From Edaphobacter dinghuensis (GTDB taxonomy: Bacteria; Acidobacteriota; Terriglobia; Terriglobales; Acidobacteriaceae), in assembly GCF_014640335.1 (NCBI RefSeq), contig NZ_BMGT01000001.1:496001-560000 (forward strand): 64,000 nt of DNA. The letters are read 5' to 3'. Within the stretch, counting starts at the first letter, position 1. Every line of letters begins with the position of its first letter. Under the pieces are notes generated by a model. It was not told where the DNA came from, ran no database searches, and saw nothing but the letters and a program-made list of their open reading frames with translations. The translations under genes were made by a program, and so were the position numbers. Positions 1 through 8,484 of the stretch are shown one piece after another.

Positions 1-335
1 GCAGGCAGCGGCGTCAACATGCCGGAGCCGATGAAGCCGACACGCAGAGAGCCGACATCGCCGCGGCCAATGCTGCGGGCCTCTTCCATGTCATCTCTGA
101 CGTTGCGCAGGGTGCGCCGGGCGCTGTTGAGAAAAGCCTCGCCGGCGGCGGTGAGCTTGACTGTGCGCGAGGTGCGTACGAAGAGGGCATAACCGAGGAT
201 CTCTTCGAGCTTGCGGATCTGTTGCGACAGCGGCGGCTGGGCAAGATGCAGCCGCGCGGCGGCGCGACCGAAATGAAGCTCCTCGGCAACAGCAACGAAG
301 TAGCGGAGGTGGCGCAGCTCGATGTCGGTATCCAT
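1..335 (-). CDS. LysR-family transcriptional regulator (N-terminal part, cut by window edge)
   Basis: Reading the minus strand from the ATG at 335 gives about 111 residues beginning MDTDIELRHLRYFVAVAEEL. This is the typical LysR winged helix-turn-helix: RHLRYFVAVAEELHFGRAAA, then the recognition-helix region QPPLSQQIRKLEE, then LFVRTSRTVKLTAAGEAFL. The start of the effector-binding domain (VGSLRVGFIGSG) follows before the window ends. The frame is open to base 1, so the effector domain and stop codon lie outside. The gene is divergent from the GNAT gene at 442, the usual layout for a LysR regulator and its target, with a palindrome in the gap. The effector cannot be inferred. The family is certain. 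Confidence 0.93.
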   Translation of the reverse strand, partial: MDTDIELRHLRYFVAVAEELHFGRAAARLHLAQPPLSQQIRKLEEILGYALFVRTSRTVKLTAAGEAFLNSARRTLRNVRDDMEEARSIGRGDVGSLRVGFIGSGMLTPLP

Positions 336-350
336 AAAAAGAAACCTTAT

Positions 351-367
351 TGATATTTTCTATATCA
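351..367. promoter_or_regulatory. Palindrome in the LysR/GNAT divergent promoter region
   Basis: TGATAT-TTTCT-ATATCA is a 6 bp inverted repeat with a 5 bp spacer, 16 bp upstream of the LysR start and 75 bp upstream of the GNAT start. It is AT-rich, like LysR operators, and placed where such a regulator would control itself and the divergent gene. The binding assignment is inference from position and symmetry. Confidence 0.4.
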
Positions 368-441
368 TAATCCGGATAAACAAGATATTGGACATATGAG
401 TTGGGCTGACATAGCTTGATGGATAAAAGGGGACCTTCACT

Positions 442-984
442 ATGCCGCTCGCCTTCGACCTCGCCGACATACCTGACAACGCTTTGAGAGAGAATGCTTC
501 CATGCCTGCCGGGACCATTCAGATGCGCCCGTTCAAGCTATCGGATGCAGCGGCATTTCGTGCGTTGAACGAGGCATGGATCGATAAATACTTTGGGCTG
601 GAAGAGCCGGATCGCGAACTGCTGGGGAATCCGATCGGCCACATCATCGAACCGGGTGGATTCATCTATATGGCCTGCATCGATGGGCGTGCTGTGGGCT
701 GTTGCGCGCTGATTCCGGAGGAAGCAGGTGTCTACCAGGTGGCCAAGATGGCCGTCGACGAGCAGCATCGCGGGCGTGGAATCGGCCGCAAGCTGCTGAC
801 CCACGTCATTGAACACGCACGCGCAGCCGGAGCGACACTGTTGACGCTCGAGAGCAGCAATAAGCTGACCAGCGCCGTACATCTCTACGAATCATTAGGA
901 TTCCGGCATTTGCCGCCAAGGCCGTCGCCGTTTGCGAGAGCGAATGTATTCATGGAACTTTCGCTCACGCAGAAGCGCGATTGA
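442..984 (+). CDS. GNAT-family N-acetyltransferase
   Basis: 180 residues with one GNAT fold. The acetyl-CoA pyrophosphate-binding motif is visible as VDEQHRGRGIGRKLL (about residues 105-119), preceded by beta-strand 4 (VYQVAKMAV) and followed by the C-terminal LYESLGF motif typical of motif B. It should transfer acetyl from acetyl-CoA to an amine on a small molecule or protein; the substrate cannot be read from sequence. No signal peptide, so cytoplasmic. A purine-rich AAAAGGGGA lies upstream of the ATG. It is divergent from the LysR gene and followed by a strong hairpin terminator, so it is probably monocistronic and possibly LysR-controlled. Confidence 0.85.
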   Translation: MPLAFDLADIPDNALRENASMPAGTIQMRPFKLSDAAAFRALNEAWIDKYFGLEEPDRELLGNPIGHIIEPGGFIYMACIDGRAVGCCALIPEEAGVYQVAKMAVDEQHRGRGIGRKLLTHVIEHARAAGATLLTLESSNKLTSAVHLYESLGFRHLPPRPSPFARANVFMELSLTQKRD

Positions 985-1006
985 TGCCGGAATAGATCCA
1001 CTGGGA

Positions 1007-1039
1007 GAGCGCCAACGGAGACGTCGGCGCTCTTTTTTT
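1007..1039 (+). terminator. Intrinsic terminator of the GNAT gene
   Basis: GAGCGCC (1007-1013) pairs perfectly with GGCGCTC (1026-1032), with an extra inner ACG/CGT pairing, and is followed directly by seven T residues. It lies 22 bp after the acetyltransferase stop codon. Confidence 0.85.
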
Positions 1040-1062
1040 GTCTGTCAGAGCTGCCTGCAAGA

Positions 1063-1161
1063 ACAAAAGCAAAATACAGGGGTCTCTCCACTGCGCTGCG
1101 CTTCGGTCGAGATGACGTGCGTTATTGCTGCGCCTGTTTGTTTTGGTCGAGATAACGTGCG
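1063..1161. repeat. Dispersed intergenic repeat, copy 1 (family A)
   Basis: The stretch containing AATACAGGGGTCTCTCCACT (1072-1091), then a GC-rich run and CGGTCGAGATGACGTGC (to 1120), recurs at 8395-8462 and, inverted, at 62236-62338. A second partial tail (GGTCGAGATAACGTGCG, 1145-1161) follows. It sits between the convergent ends of the GNAT gene and the gene at 1186. It has no coding potential. It may be a palindromic extragenic element. Confidence 0.7.
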
Positions 1162-1185
1162 TTTTTCAAGCGCCCAAGCAGATTC

Positions 1186-1623
1186 TTAGACGTAGAGCGC
1201 GGACTCGAAGCGTTGCAGCGCCTCTTCGGACCAGGCGTGGGTGGACTTGCGCCAAGTGTCGCCCTGCTCTGCCATGAAGTTGGGAAAATCCATGCGGCAG
1301 TAGCCGCAGCGAGCCTGAAAGTCATAGAGCGCCTGGGCGGTTCCGTCGAGGTAGAGGACCGCCTGGAGGCCGTCGCGTGACCAATCGACGGTGGCGATAC
1401 GCTCGGGCTCGGGCCGCTGGAGCTGCGCATCGCTCTTGGCTAAGGCGGCGACGTTGTAGATGAGCATGGCATCGAGGATGCTGTGCTCGTGTTTTTCCTG
1501 CGAGCGGTCGCAGGCGTAGAAGTAGCCGGCGATGCCCTCGTCCTCGAATACGACCGTCCAGGGAACGATGGGCGAGTTGACGGAGAGAAAGGCCAGACCG
1601 GGGGTAAAGGAAAGCGACTGCAT
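1186..1623 (-). CDS. DUF2251-like conserved hypothetical protein
   Basis: 145 residues, probably cytoplasmic, with no signal peptide or membrane helix. The segment VVFEDEGIAGYFYACDR (about residues 24-40) and the following region with ILDAMLIYNV resemble the small DUF2251 family (recalled from family knowledge, not searched). The C-terminal third has a C-x2-C pair (ARCGYCRMDFPN) and aromatic residues. No enzymatic motif is recognisable. It stands alone: the upstream neighbour is on the other strand and its 3' end abuts a dispersed repeat. Function unknown. Confidence 0.65.
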   Translation of the reverse strand: MQSLSFTPGLAFLSVNSPIVPWTVVFEDEGIAGYFYACDRSQEKHEHSILDAMLIYNVAALAKSDAQLQRPEPERIATVDWSRDGLQAVLYLDGTAQALYDFQARCGYCRMDFPNFMAEQGDTWRKSTHAWSEEALQRFESALYV

Positions 1624-1723
1624 ACTCTCACGATACGATAAAGAAAGCGGTTTAATGCAAGGCTGAAGACAGCGATCTCAAACTAGGGATCGCGCTCGGA
1701 GGAATCTGGTTGGTGCGCGGCAG

Positions 1724-2926
1724 ATGAGGCTTTTGAAGATTCAGATTGGCCGGCCACAGCGGCTCGCTGCGCTGTTGCTGCTGTTTTTTCTGGCGCAGTG
1801 CCTTTGGGTGGTGCACCATCAGGAGCTGTCGGAGCACGACTATCGCTATGCCCGATGCGGACGCGAGATGTGGGAGCGGCCTTCGCCGCTGGCTGGATAC
1901 TTCACAACGTGCGGGAACCTGGGTGGAGATGGCACGTTTGCTTACCGGGTGGCGGGACTTCCGCTGACGACGCAGCGGCTGGTGTTGCTGGGCGTGGACA
2001 AGCTGCGCAGCCCGGAGAATCGGCTGTATGCGGGCGGCTCGCTGAACGGCTCGACGTGGGAGGCGCGGCACGAGATCGGCAGCGTGAAGTATCTGCTGCA
2101 TCTGCCGTTCATCTTCTTTGCGATGTGGCTGGGCGCTGGACTGTGGTGGGTGACGCGGCGGTTGTTTGGCAACGAAGGTGCCTTTTTTGCGCTGGGAATG
2201 TACTGCTGTTGCCCGGAGGTGGTGCGGTTTTCGGTGACTCCGAATAACGACGTGTTGGCCATGTGGGGGCTGTACGGACTGGTGTATACGGCGATGGGTG
2301 TTGCTCATGCCATGCAGGGGCCGCAACGGAAGTGGAAACCGAGGATTGCGTTGTTGACCGCGGCGATGGGTCTTGTAGCAGCGGCGCATCTGCTGGCGGC
2401 GATGTTCGGCTTTGTGGCTTCGCTGGTGCTGATGCTGTATCTGGCCGAGCGGCGGCGCAGCTACGTGATGCAGATATTGATCTTTGCTGCGGTAGGCGCG
2501 CTGGTGATCCTGTTTGGGTTTTATGCGTTTCGCCCGGCGCCGTTCAGCTATGTGTTTACCGGGGGCGCGGGACGGTTCTGGTTCTCGCTCGACGGAGTGC
2601 GCCGGTTCTTTGGCAGCATAGCCAACGGGCCCATCGTAGTCGCGACGGGCGTAGCTTTGGTGCTGTATGCCGGGATTCGGCGCTGCCGCTACTTTGGCAA
2701 CACGGTTCCGCTGGTGATGGCAGCATTGCTGTTTCTCTTGGTGACGACGCAGGTGGTGACGACTCCATGGCTGTGGGCGCTGCCATTCCTGTTCACCTTT
2801 CTGGGCGGCGTCTTCTCGGATGTCTTTGAGATGCGGCAGCGGAAGATTTTTCTTGGGCTGACAGGGATGGTGCTGCTAACGCAGGCCGTAATCTGCCTGA
2901 CGGCGCTGCCTGGAATCGCTCAGTAA
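1724..2926 (+). CDS. Polytopic membrane protein, possible GT-C-type glycosyltransferase
   Basis: 400 residues with about 10-11 hydrophobic helices spread over the whole length: helix 1 at residues 13-30, a long loop at 31-105, then closely spaced helices to the C-terminus. The first loop carries acidic residues right after helix 1 (QELSEHDYRYARC), the place where GT-C glycosyltransferases keep catalytic acids. The scaffold is therefore compatible with a lipid-linked sugar transferase, but no diagnostic motif was found. ATG at 1724 is the first usable start; the nearest GGAGGA is about 20 bp upstream, too far for a normal ribosome site. Expressed alone, or ahead of the L,D-transpeptidase. Function uncertain. 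Confidence 0.7.
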   Translation: MRLLKIQIGRPQRLAALLLLFFLAQCLWVVHHQELSEHDYRYARCGREMWERPSPLAGYFTTCGNLGGDGTFAYRVAGLPLTTQRLVLLGVDKLRSPENRLYAGGSLNGSTWEARHEIGSVKYLLHLPFIFFAMWLGAGLWWVTRRLFGNEGAFFALGMYCCCPEVVRFSVTPNNDVLAMWGLYGLVYTAMGVAHAMQGPQRKWKPRIALLTAAMGLVAAAHLLAAMFGFVASLVLMLYLAERRRSYVMQILIFAAVGALVILFGFYAFRPAPFSYVFTGGAGRFWFSLDGVRRFFGSIANGPIVVATGVALVLYAGIRRCRYFGNTVPLVMAALLFLLVTTQVVTTPWLWALPFLFTFLGGVFSDVFEMRQRKIFLGLTGMVLLTQAVICLTALPGIAQ

Positions 2927-2951
2927 CGGGGAGAGAACAGGTGGCCTGACA

Positions 2952-2999
2952 TTATTACGGACTTTGCATCTAAGTTTCGAGAAAAGTCCTGCATAATAA
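2952..2999. other. Long imperfect hairpin upstream of the L,D-transpeptidase gene
   Basis: TTATTA...GGACTTT (2952-2965) is mirrored by AAAGTCC...TAATAA (2983-2999), two paired arms separated by short bulges. It lies between the membrane-protein stop (2926) and the L,D-transpeptidase start (3043). There is no T-run after the second arm, so it is not a classic terminator. It could be a leader structure or a protein-binding site. Confidence 0.4.
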
Positions 3000-3042
3000 G
3001 TCGGCACCCAAATTGGCTGCCTGGAGGGGTGGTTCCGCAGCA

Positions 3043-4836
3043 ATGATGAGAGTTTCGTTTCGCCGGGTGGGTACTGCGTGTGTTCTTGGGGCTTTGCTAT
3101 TAGCGAGTGGATGCCGCCGGCATCGCAAGTCGACCTCGGCTGAAAATACGACGGACTATGCGGGCAATCTGCAGGCGCTGGTGGCGACGAAGAAGCTGCC
3201 CAGCCTGCGCTGGCCGAACTTCTCCGACTATCAGACAGCGATCACTACGTTCTATGACGATCGCAACTATGAACTGGCGTGGACGCGCGACGGCAGGCCG
3301 ACGGCGACTGCGCTGGCCTTTATCGAGCAGTTCAAGGATGCCGCGACGAAGGGGCTGAATCCGGAGGACTACGACGCTTCGCTATGGGCAGGACGGGTGC
3401 AGAAGCTTTCGGGGAAGTCGGCGGATGCGATCTCGGAGTTTGATGTTGCGATGACAGTGAACGTGATGCGCTACATCTCCGACCTGCGGATCGGGCGGGT
3501 GAATCCATCGCACTTCAACTTTGACATCAATGTGCAGTCGAAGAAGTACAACCTGGCGGAGTTTGTCTCCGACCATGTTGTGGATGCGACCGATGTGCCG
3601 AAGCTGATTGCCGGAGTCGAGCCGGATTCGGAGCAGTATCGGCAGACAGAGGCTGCGCTGGCACATTATCTCGATCTGGCAAAGCAGCAACAGGACGATG
3701 ATGCGCAGCCGCTGCCGATGGTCGAGAAGGCAGTGACCGTTGGGGAGCACTACTCGGCAGCTCCGGAGTTGCTGAAGCGACTGCAACTGGAGTGCGATGT
3801 CGTTACCGCTGACGATTCTGACAGCGACGGAGATTCCGATAAGAGTTCCGATGACCAGGACAACAGGCCGGTACCGCATGTCTTTACCAAAAAGCTTTCA
3901 GAGGCGGTGAAGCACTATCAGCATCGGCATGGAATTGAAGAGAACGGCAAGCTCGGACCACAGACGATTACGTCGTTGAACGTTCCGCTGAGCCAGCGTG
4001 TGACGCAGTTGCAGGATGCGCTGGAGCGCTGGCGGTGGCTGCCGGACCAGTATGTGAATGCTCCGTTGATCGTGAATCTGCCGGAGTTTGTGCTGCGCGG
4101 ATATACGCCCGATCATCAGCTCGACTTCAAGATGAAGGTGGTGGTGGGCAAGGTGGTCGGCGAGCACCAGACGCCAGTGTTTGCGCACATGATGCGGTAT
4201 CTGGTGTTTCGGCCTTACTGGAATGTTCCGGTTGATATCGCGAAGAAGGAGCTGGCTCCGCATGTAGCGGTGGACCCCGGCTATCTGGAGAAGCATAACT
4301 TCGAGGTGACCAACGGCAAGCACCAGGTGCTGACGCACTATACGGCCAAACAGGTAGGCCAGGGTGGCGTGCTGGTGCGGGAGAAGCCGGGGCCGAAGAA
4401 CTCGCTTGGGCTTGTGAAGTTCATGTTCCCCAATCAGTACGATATCTATCTGCACTCGACGCCTGCGCCGTACTTGTTCGACCGCTCGCGGCGCGACTTC
4501 AGCCATGGCTGCATTCGCGTGCAGAAGCCGGCTGATCTGGCGGTGTGGGTGCTGAACGGCCAGCCGGACAAGGACAAGCAGCCGTGGGACATGGACAAGG
4601 TTCAAGCCGCGTTTAATGACCAGACGCAGAATAATCGGACAGTATTGTTGAAGACGCCGATTCCGATTGTGATCTTTTATGTGACGGCTGAGGTGGAAGA
4701 CGACGGCGAGGTGCACTTCTTCGACGACATCTATGGCTATGACGCCGATCTGCAGACCGTGCTGGCAAAGGGACCACCGTATCCGGTGAAGCCGGAGCCG
4801 GTGGTCCCCAAGACCAACGATGGAGATACGGCTTAG
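3043..4836 (+). CDS. L,D-transpeptidase with peptidoglycan-binding domain (YcbB/LdtD type), lipoprotein
   Basis: 597 residues from the ATG at 3043. The N-terminus is a lipoprotein signal ending LLLASGC, placing the enzyme at a membrane facing the periplasm. Order: an alpha-helical N-terminal domain containing a WTRDGRPTATALAFIEQ-like stretch, an acidic Ser/Asp-rich insertion (about residues 255-275), a PG-binding-1 helix bundle (LSEAVKHYQHRHGI...LGPQTITSLN), and the YkuD catalytic domain with SHGCIRV; the catalytic Cys is about residue 490. It should form 3-3 cross-links in peptidoglycan or attach proteins to it. An in-frame TTG at 3013 would add 10 residues before the signal peptide; GGAGGGG at 3023-3029 favours the later ATG. 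Confidence 0.93.
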   Translation: MMRVSFRRVGTACVLGALLLASGCRRHRKSTSAENTTDYAGNLQALVATKKLPSLRWPNFSDYQTAITTFYDDRNYELAWTRDGRPTATALAFIEQFKDAATKGLNPEDYDASLWAGRVQKLSGKSADAISEFDVAMTVNVMRYISDLRIGRVNPSHFNFDINVQSKKYNLAEFVSDHVVDATDVPKLIAGVEPDSEQYRQTEAALAHYLDLAKQQQDDDAQPLPMVEKAVTVGEHYSAAPELLKRLQLECDVVTADDSDSDGDSDKSSDDQDNRPVPHVFTKKLSEAVKHYQHRHGIEENGKLGPQTITSLNVPLSQRVTQLQDALERWRWLPDQYVNAPLIVNLPEFVLRGYTPDHQLDFKMKVVVGKVVGEHQTPVFAHMMRYLVFRPYWNVPVDIAKKELAPHVAVDPGYLEKHNFEVTNGKHQVLTHYTAKQVGQGGVLVREKPGPKNSLGLVKFMFPNQYDIYLHSTPAPYLFDRSRRDFSHGCIRVQKPADLAVWVLNGQPDKDKQPWDMDKVQAAFNDQTQNNRTVLLKTPIPIVIFYVTAEVEDDGEVHFFDDIYGYDADLQTVLAKGPPYPVKPEPVVPKTNDGDTA

Positions 4837-4848
4837 AACTGCGCCGCG

Positions 4849-7800
4849 CTACCGGCTGAGGCGAATCGCGAATTGCACGACGCGCGGATCGGTAGTTGTG
4901 CTGGTGATGCTGCCGAAGGCGGCTGAACCGAAGCTTCCGTTCGGCTGTGAAAACTCCGGCGTGTTGGTGATGTTGAAGATCTCGCCACGGAACTCCATAT
5001 CAGTCTCGCCGGGCAGTGTGGTGTGCTTGATGAGCGCGATATCGAGATCACGGTAGGCTGGCCCGCGTACAGGATTGCGTGATGCGTCGCCGATGACGAA
5101 CTGAGGTACAGTGGCAAAGGCTTTGGTGTTGAAGAACTTCGCCGGAGTCCGCTGGGCGGCTGGTAGATTCGGTTTGCCGACGAGGTTGGGCCGTTGCAGC
5201 GCGAAGCCTGCAAAGGCGTTGTTGTTGGTCGCCTGAGTCACGGTCACGGGCATTCCTGATTGCAGCGACAAGATGGTGTTGAGTGTCCAGCCACCGAGCA
5301 GCGCGTTGCCCACTCCTGAGGAAGCGAAACTGTGACCACGACCAACCGGAAGATCGTAGATGCCGCTGAACGAGGTGACGTTGGGCATGTCACCGTTGGA
5401 CGAGTCGCGTTCGAGATATGGCCGGAAGGTATCGGCAGCGACGAGGCTGCTGCTGTTGGGTGAAGAGAGCACAGTGGAAGAGAAGACGGACGAAGCATCG
5501 TCAATCAACTTGGAGTGCGTATAGGCGAACAGCAGAGAGACGCCGTGCGAGAAGCGCTGCTCGACCTTGCCTTCGATGGCGTTGTAGTTGGTTGTGCCGC
5601 TGTTGTTGCGATAGGTTGCAATGTTCAGGAAGCGTGGATACGGCTTGAGGAGCTGGGCCTCGCTTACGGTCTTGCCACCGATCGAACTGGATGACGGCAA
5701 CTGTCCGTAGTAAGGATTGGCAACCTGAGTCAGCAGCGACGATCCCTGCGAGAGCTGCGATGCTGTGAGCTGGTTGAGGTTCGAGTCGGGAATGCCGACG
5801 TGGACGATGTGCGAGCCGACGTAGGCGATCTCGGCCGAGAGGTTGCTAGTAATCTCGCGCTGCACAGCGAGGTTCCATTGCTGCACATAGCCTGAGCCCG
5901 CGGTTTTGTTGACGGTATAAACACTCTGACCCAGCCCTGCATCAGGCGTGAATGGAATGGGCTCGACGGAAGGCCCGTTGGAGAGCGCGAAGGCGGCATT
6001 CACGCTGTCCTGCGTCTTCTGCTGCACGTTCTGGATAAAGGGAAACTGCGGAGTGGTGAAGGGCGTGGTGATTCCGGACTGATCGATGAAGACGATGCCG
6101 AACCCGGAGCGAACTACGGTCTTGGGCGTTGCCAGATAGGTGAAGCCGATGCGCGGAGCGACGTTGGTGTAGTGAAGCTCACGGGCGCTGCGCGAGTTTC
6201 CATTCTGGCCGAGGTAATCGAGTTGCTGGGTTTGCAGATTGAAGACGGCACCCTGATTGGTCTTCTCGGTTGACGGGAAGTGAAGCGTCCAGCGCGCGCC
6301 GATGTTGAGGGTCAGACGGTCAGATGCCTTCCAGTCGTCCTGAACGAAGTACTCCTCGATATGATCGCGGGGGCGAATCTTGTTCTGCTGCAGATCGATC
6401 TGGAAGGTATCGACCTGACCGAGAAGAAAGCTGGCGACAGCGTTGCCGCTATTGGTCAGCCCCTGTTGATTGGTACCTGTTGTGGTGAAGGCAAACGAGC
6501 CGGTGGGGTTGGGTGGGGAGATGGCGTTGAGTTGATACCAGCGGAAGTCGAAGCCAGCTTTGAACGCATGGCGGCCCTTAGTAAAGACGACTGTCTCCAG
6601 CGGCTGCCACACCGCTGTTTGGTATTGAGCGAAGGTGCTGGCCGATGGACCAAGCTGCTGAAAGCCGGTAAAGGTGAACAGCGGCAGAGCGTTGTTGAAG
6701 GCTGCGTTGGTGGGAATGCCGGGGATGCCGAGCGCAGCGGATGCCGTATTTTCGAGACTTGTTCCGACAATGGTGTTGCCGCGGCGCGTATATCCCAGCC
6801 TGAAGTCGTTTAGCAGGCGCGGAGAAAAAGTATGGGTCTCGTTGAAGACGGCCTGCTGGCCCAACACATTGGAGAGTCCCGGAACTCCGCCGGTGCCGAG
6901 CACCGATCCGCTGATGAGGCCGCTGCCGTCAGGCAAAGGCGTTACCGGCTGCTCGACTTCGTTGTAGTAAGAGTAGCGGCCAAAGGCGCGATCCTTGGTG
7001 CCGAGGGCGCCGTCGATGCGGATATCGAACTGGTTCTGATGGTCGGCATCGTTTGCGGTGCGGGTGTAGTTATTCGCTGCTGCGGTGAGATTGGTAGGCG
7101 TGGGAAAACGAGCGAGTAGGGCCTTCGCTGCCGGATCGAGCGGAGTATTGATGACGTCGTTGGGAAACTCCTGCCGAACATACTTTCCACCTACCACGGT
7201 CGTCGAGGATGGATCATAGATCTTCGAGACGCCGGTGAAGATGCCTTGCCGCTCGGCGAGGGTTGGGATCGTGGAGATGCGCGTGACGCCGATAAGCTGC
7301 TTGACACCCTGATAGTCGGTGAAGAAGAAGAGGCGGTCATGCAGTATCGGGCCGCCGAGGGTCGCGCCGAAGAGGTTGCGCCGGTACTCCGGCTTGCGTG
7401 CCGACGTTGATGCAAAATAGTTGCGCGCGTTCAGGTTCTCGTTGCGGAAGAACTCGAAGAGGCTGCCGTGAAAGGCATTGGAGCCGGCTCGCGTGGCTAC
7501 GTTGACGACGCCGCCATTGAAGCGGCCGAACTCTGCCGGGACATTGTCGGTCTCGACCGTGAATTCCTGAATATCGTCGAGGATAGGAAAGAAGGCGACC
7601 TGGCCGGGCTCGGGCTGCAACGCGGAGATGCCGTCGAAGAGATACTCATTGGTACGGGGGCGTCCGCCGTTGATGCGCGGCAGCAGCGTGCCCGGCGGCA
7701 GCTCGACGCCGGGGGCGAGCGTCGAAAGTTGGACAAAGTTACGTGTGTTCAGAGGCATGGCAACGACGGTCTTGCCCGCGATATTGGTCTGAATATTGCT

Positions 7801-8187
7801 TGTCTCGGCCTGCAGCACGGGAGCGTCGCTATTGACGGTCACGGTCTGCTGATCGCCGCCAGGAGTCAAGGCGAGATCGACGCTTACAGTCTGGCCCACG
7901 ATCATGGTGACGCCAGTTCGGCTGAGATGCTTGAAGCCGGGGGCAGTGACCTCGAGGCGATAGGAGCCGGGGTTGAGGTGGGTAAAGACGTAATCGCCTT
8001 CGTTGGAGCTAACGGCGGTCTGGTGCAGATTGGTCGAGGACTCGGTTAACTCGACCTGTGCATGGGCCACGGCCGCGCCCGAAGAGTCGAGTACACGGCC
8101 GCGAAGATCGGCGGCAATCTGAGCGAACGCCGATGCGCTGAATAGAACCAAGATGGCAAAAAAAGAAAAAGCACGATGAAGCTTCAT
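4849..8187 (-). CDS. Oar-like TonB-dependent receptor with carboxypeptidase regulatory-like domain
   Basis: 1112 residues from the ATG at 8187; AGGAG 8 bp upstream decides this over a GTG nine bases earlier. A Sec signal ending ASAFAQ is followed by a carboxypeptidase-regulatory Ig-like domain (about residues 25-110, DLRGRVLDSSGAAVAHAQVE), a TonB plug (MPLNTRNFVQLSTLAPGVEL) and a long outer-membrane beta-barrel ending in the typical hydrophobic/aromatic strand (VVQFAIRL). This is the large Acidobacteria family used for uptake of oligosaccharides or other bulky substrates through the outer membrane; the substrate is not readable. It converges with the L,D-transpeptidase gene with only 12 bp between stops. 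Confidence 0.92.
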   Translation of the reverse strand: MKLHRAFSFFAILVLFSASAFAQIAADLRGRVLDSSGAAVAHAQVELTESSTNLHQTAVSSNEGDYVFTHLNPGSYRLEVTAPGFKHLSRTGVTMIVGQTVSVDLALTPGGDQQTVTVNSDAPVLQAETSNIQTNIAGKTVVAMPLNTRNFVQLSTLAPGVELPPGTLLPRINGGRPRTNEYLFDGISALQPEPGQVAFFPILDDIQEFTVETDNVPAEFGRFNGGVVNVATRAGSNAFHGSLFEFFRNENLNARNYFASTSARKPEYRRNLFGATLGGPILHDRLFFFTDYQGVKQLIGVTRISTIPTLAERQGIFTGVSKIYDPSSTTVVGGKYVRQEFPNDVINTPLDPAAKALLARFPTPTNLTAAANNYTRTANDADHQNQFDIRIDGALGTKDRAFGRYSYYNEVEQPVTPLPDGSGLISGSVLGTGGVPGLSNVLGQQAVFNETHTFSPRLLNDFRLGYTRRGNTIVGTSLENTASAALGIPGIPTNAAFNNALPLFTFTGFQQLGPSASTFAQYQTAVWQPLETVVFTKGRHAFKAGFDFRWYQLNAISPPNPTGSFAFTTTGTNQQGLTNSGNAVASFLLGQVDTFQIDLQQNKIRPRDHIEEYFVQDDWKASDRLTLNIGARWTLHFPSTEKTNQGAVFNLQTQQLDYLGQNGNSRSARELHYTNVAPRIGFTYLATPKTVVRSGFGIVFIDQSGITTPFTTPQFPFIQNVQQKTQDSVNAAFALSNGPSVEPIPFTPDAGLGQSVYTVNKTAGSGYVQQWNLAVQREITSNLSAEIAYVGSHIVHVGIPDSNLNQLTASQLSQGSSLLTQVANPYYGQLPSSSSIGGKTVSEAQLLKPYPRFLNIATYRNNSGTTNYNAIEGKVEQRFSHGVSLLFAYTHSKLIDDASSVFSSTVLSSPNSSSLVAADTFRPYLERDSSNGDMPNVTSFSGIYDLPVGRGHSFASSGVGNALLGGWTLNTILSLQSGMPVTVTQATNNNAFAGFALQRPNLVGKPNLPAAQRTPAKFFNTKAFATVPQFVIGDASRNPVRGPAYRDLDIALIKHTTLPGETDMEFRGEIFNITNTPEFSQPNGSFGSAAFGSITSTTTDPRVVQFAIRLSR

Positions 8188-8394
8188 GAAAGCCACTCCT
8201 GAAGGAAGGTTGTATGGAAGCGAATAGAGATCAGGGAGTTATAGGAGCAGGGCGGCCGAAGGAACGGGCGTTCAGCCATAAACGCATCATGGCGCTGTAA
8301 TGAATTTATTCAAATAAAAACGTATCGTCAAACGATTCGTCTGCGTGCCTGCGTTGTGGGCTTGAGGAACTTGCACAGCTGCGAGGAAACGACA

Positions 8395-8462
8395 GAAAAA
8401 TACAGGGATCTCTCCACTACGCCGCGCGGTAAAACTGCGCGGCTCCGGTCGAGATGACGTGC
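8395..8462. repeat. Dispersed intergenic repeat, copy 2 (family A)
   Basis: AAATACAGGGATCTCTCCAC, a GC-rich middle with GCCGCGCGG...CTGCGCGGC, then CGGTCGAGATGACGTGC. It matches copies at 1063 and 62236 at both ends, with a variable middle. It occupies the end of the roughly 300 bp gap (8188-8484) between the TonB receptor and the HTH-TOBE gene. The rest of that gap is AT-richer (TGAATTTATTCAAATAAAAA at 8301-8320) and probably holds the receptor promoter, but no clear -35/-10 pair was identified. Confidence 0.7.
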
Positions 8463-8484
8463 TTTGGTGGCAAGAGCTCAGATT

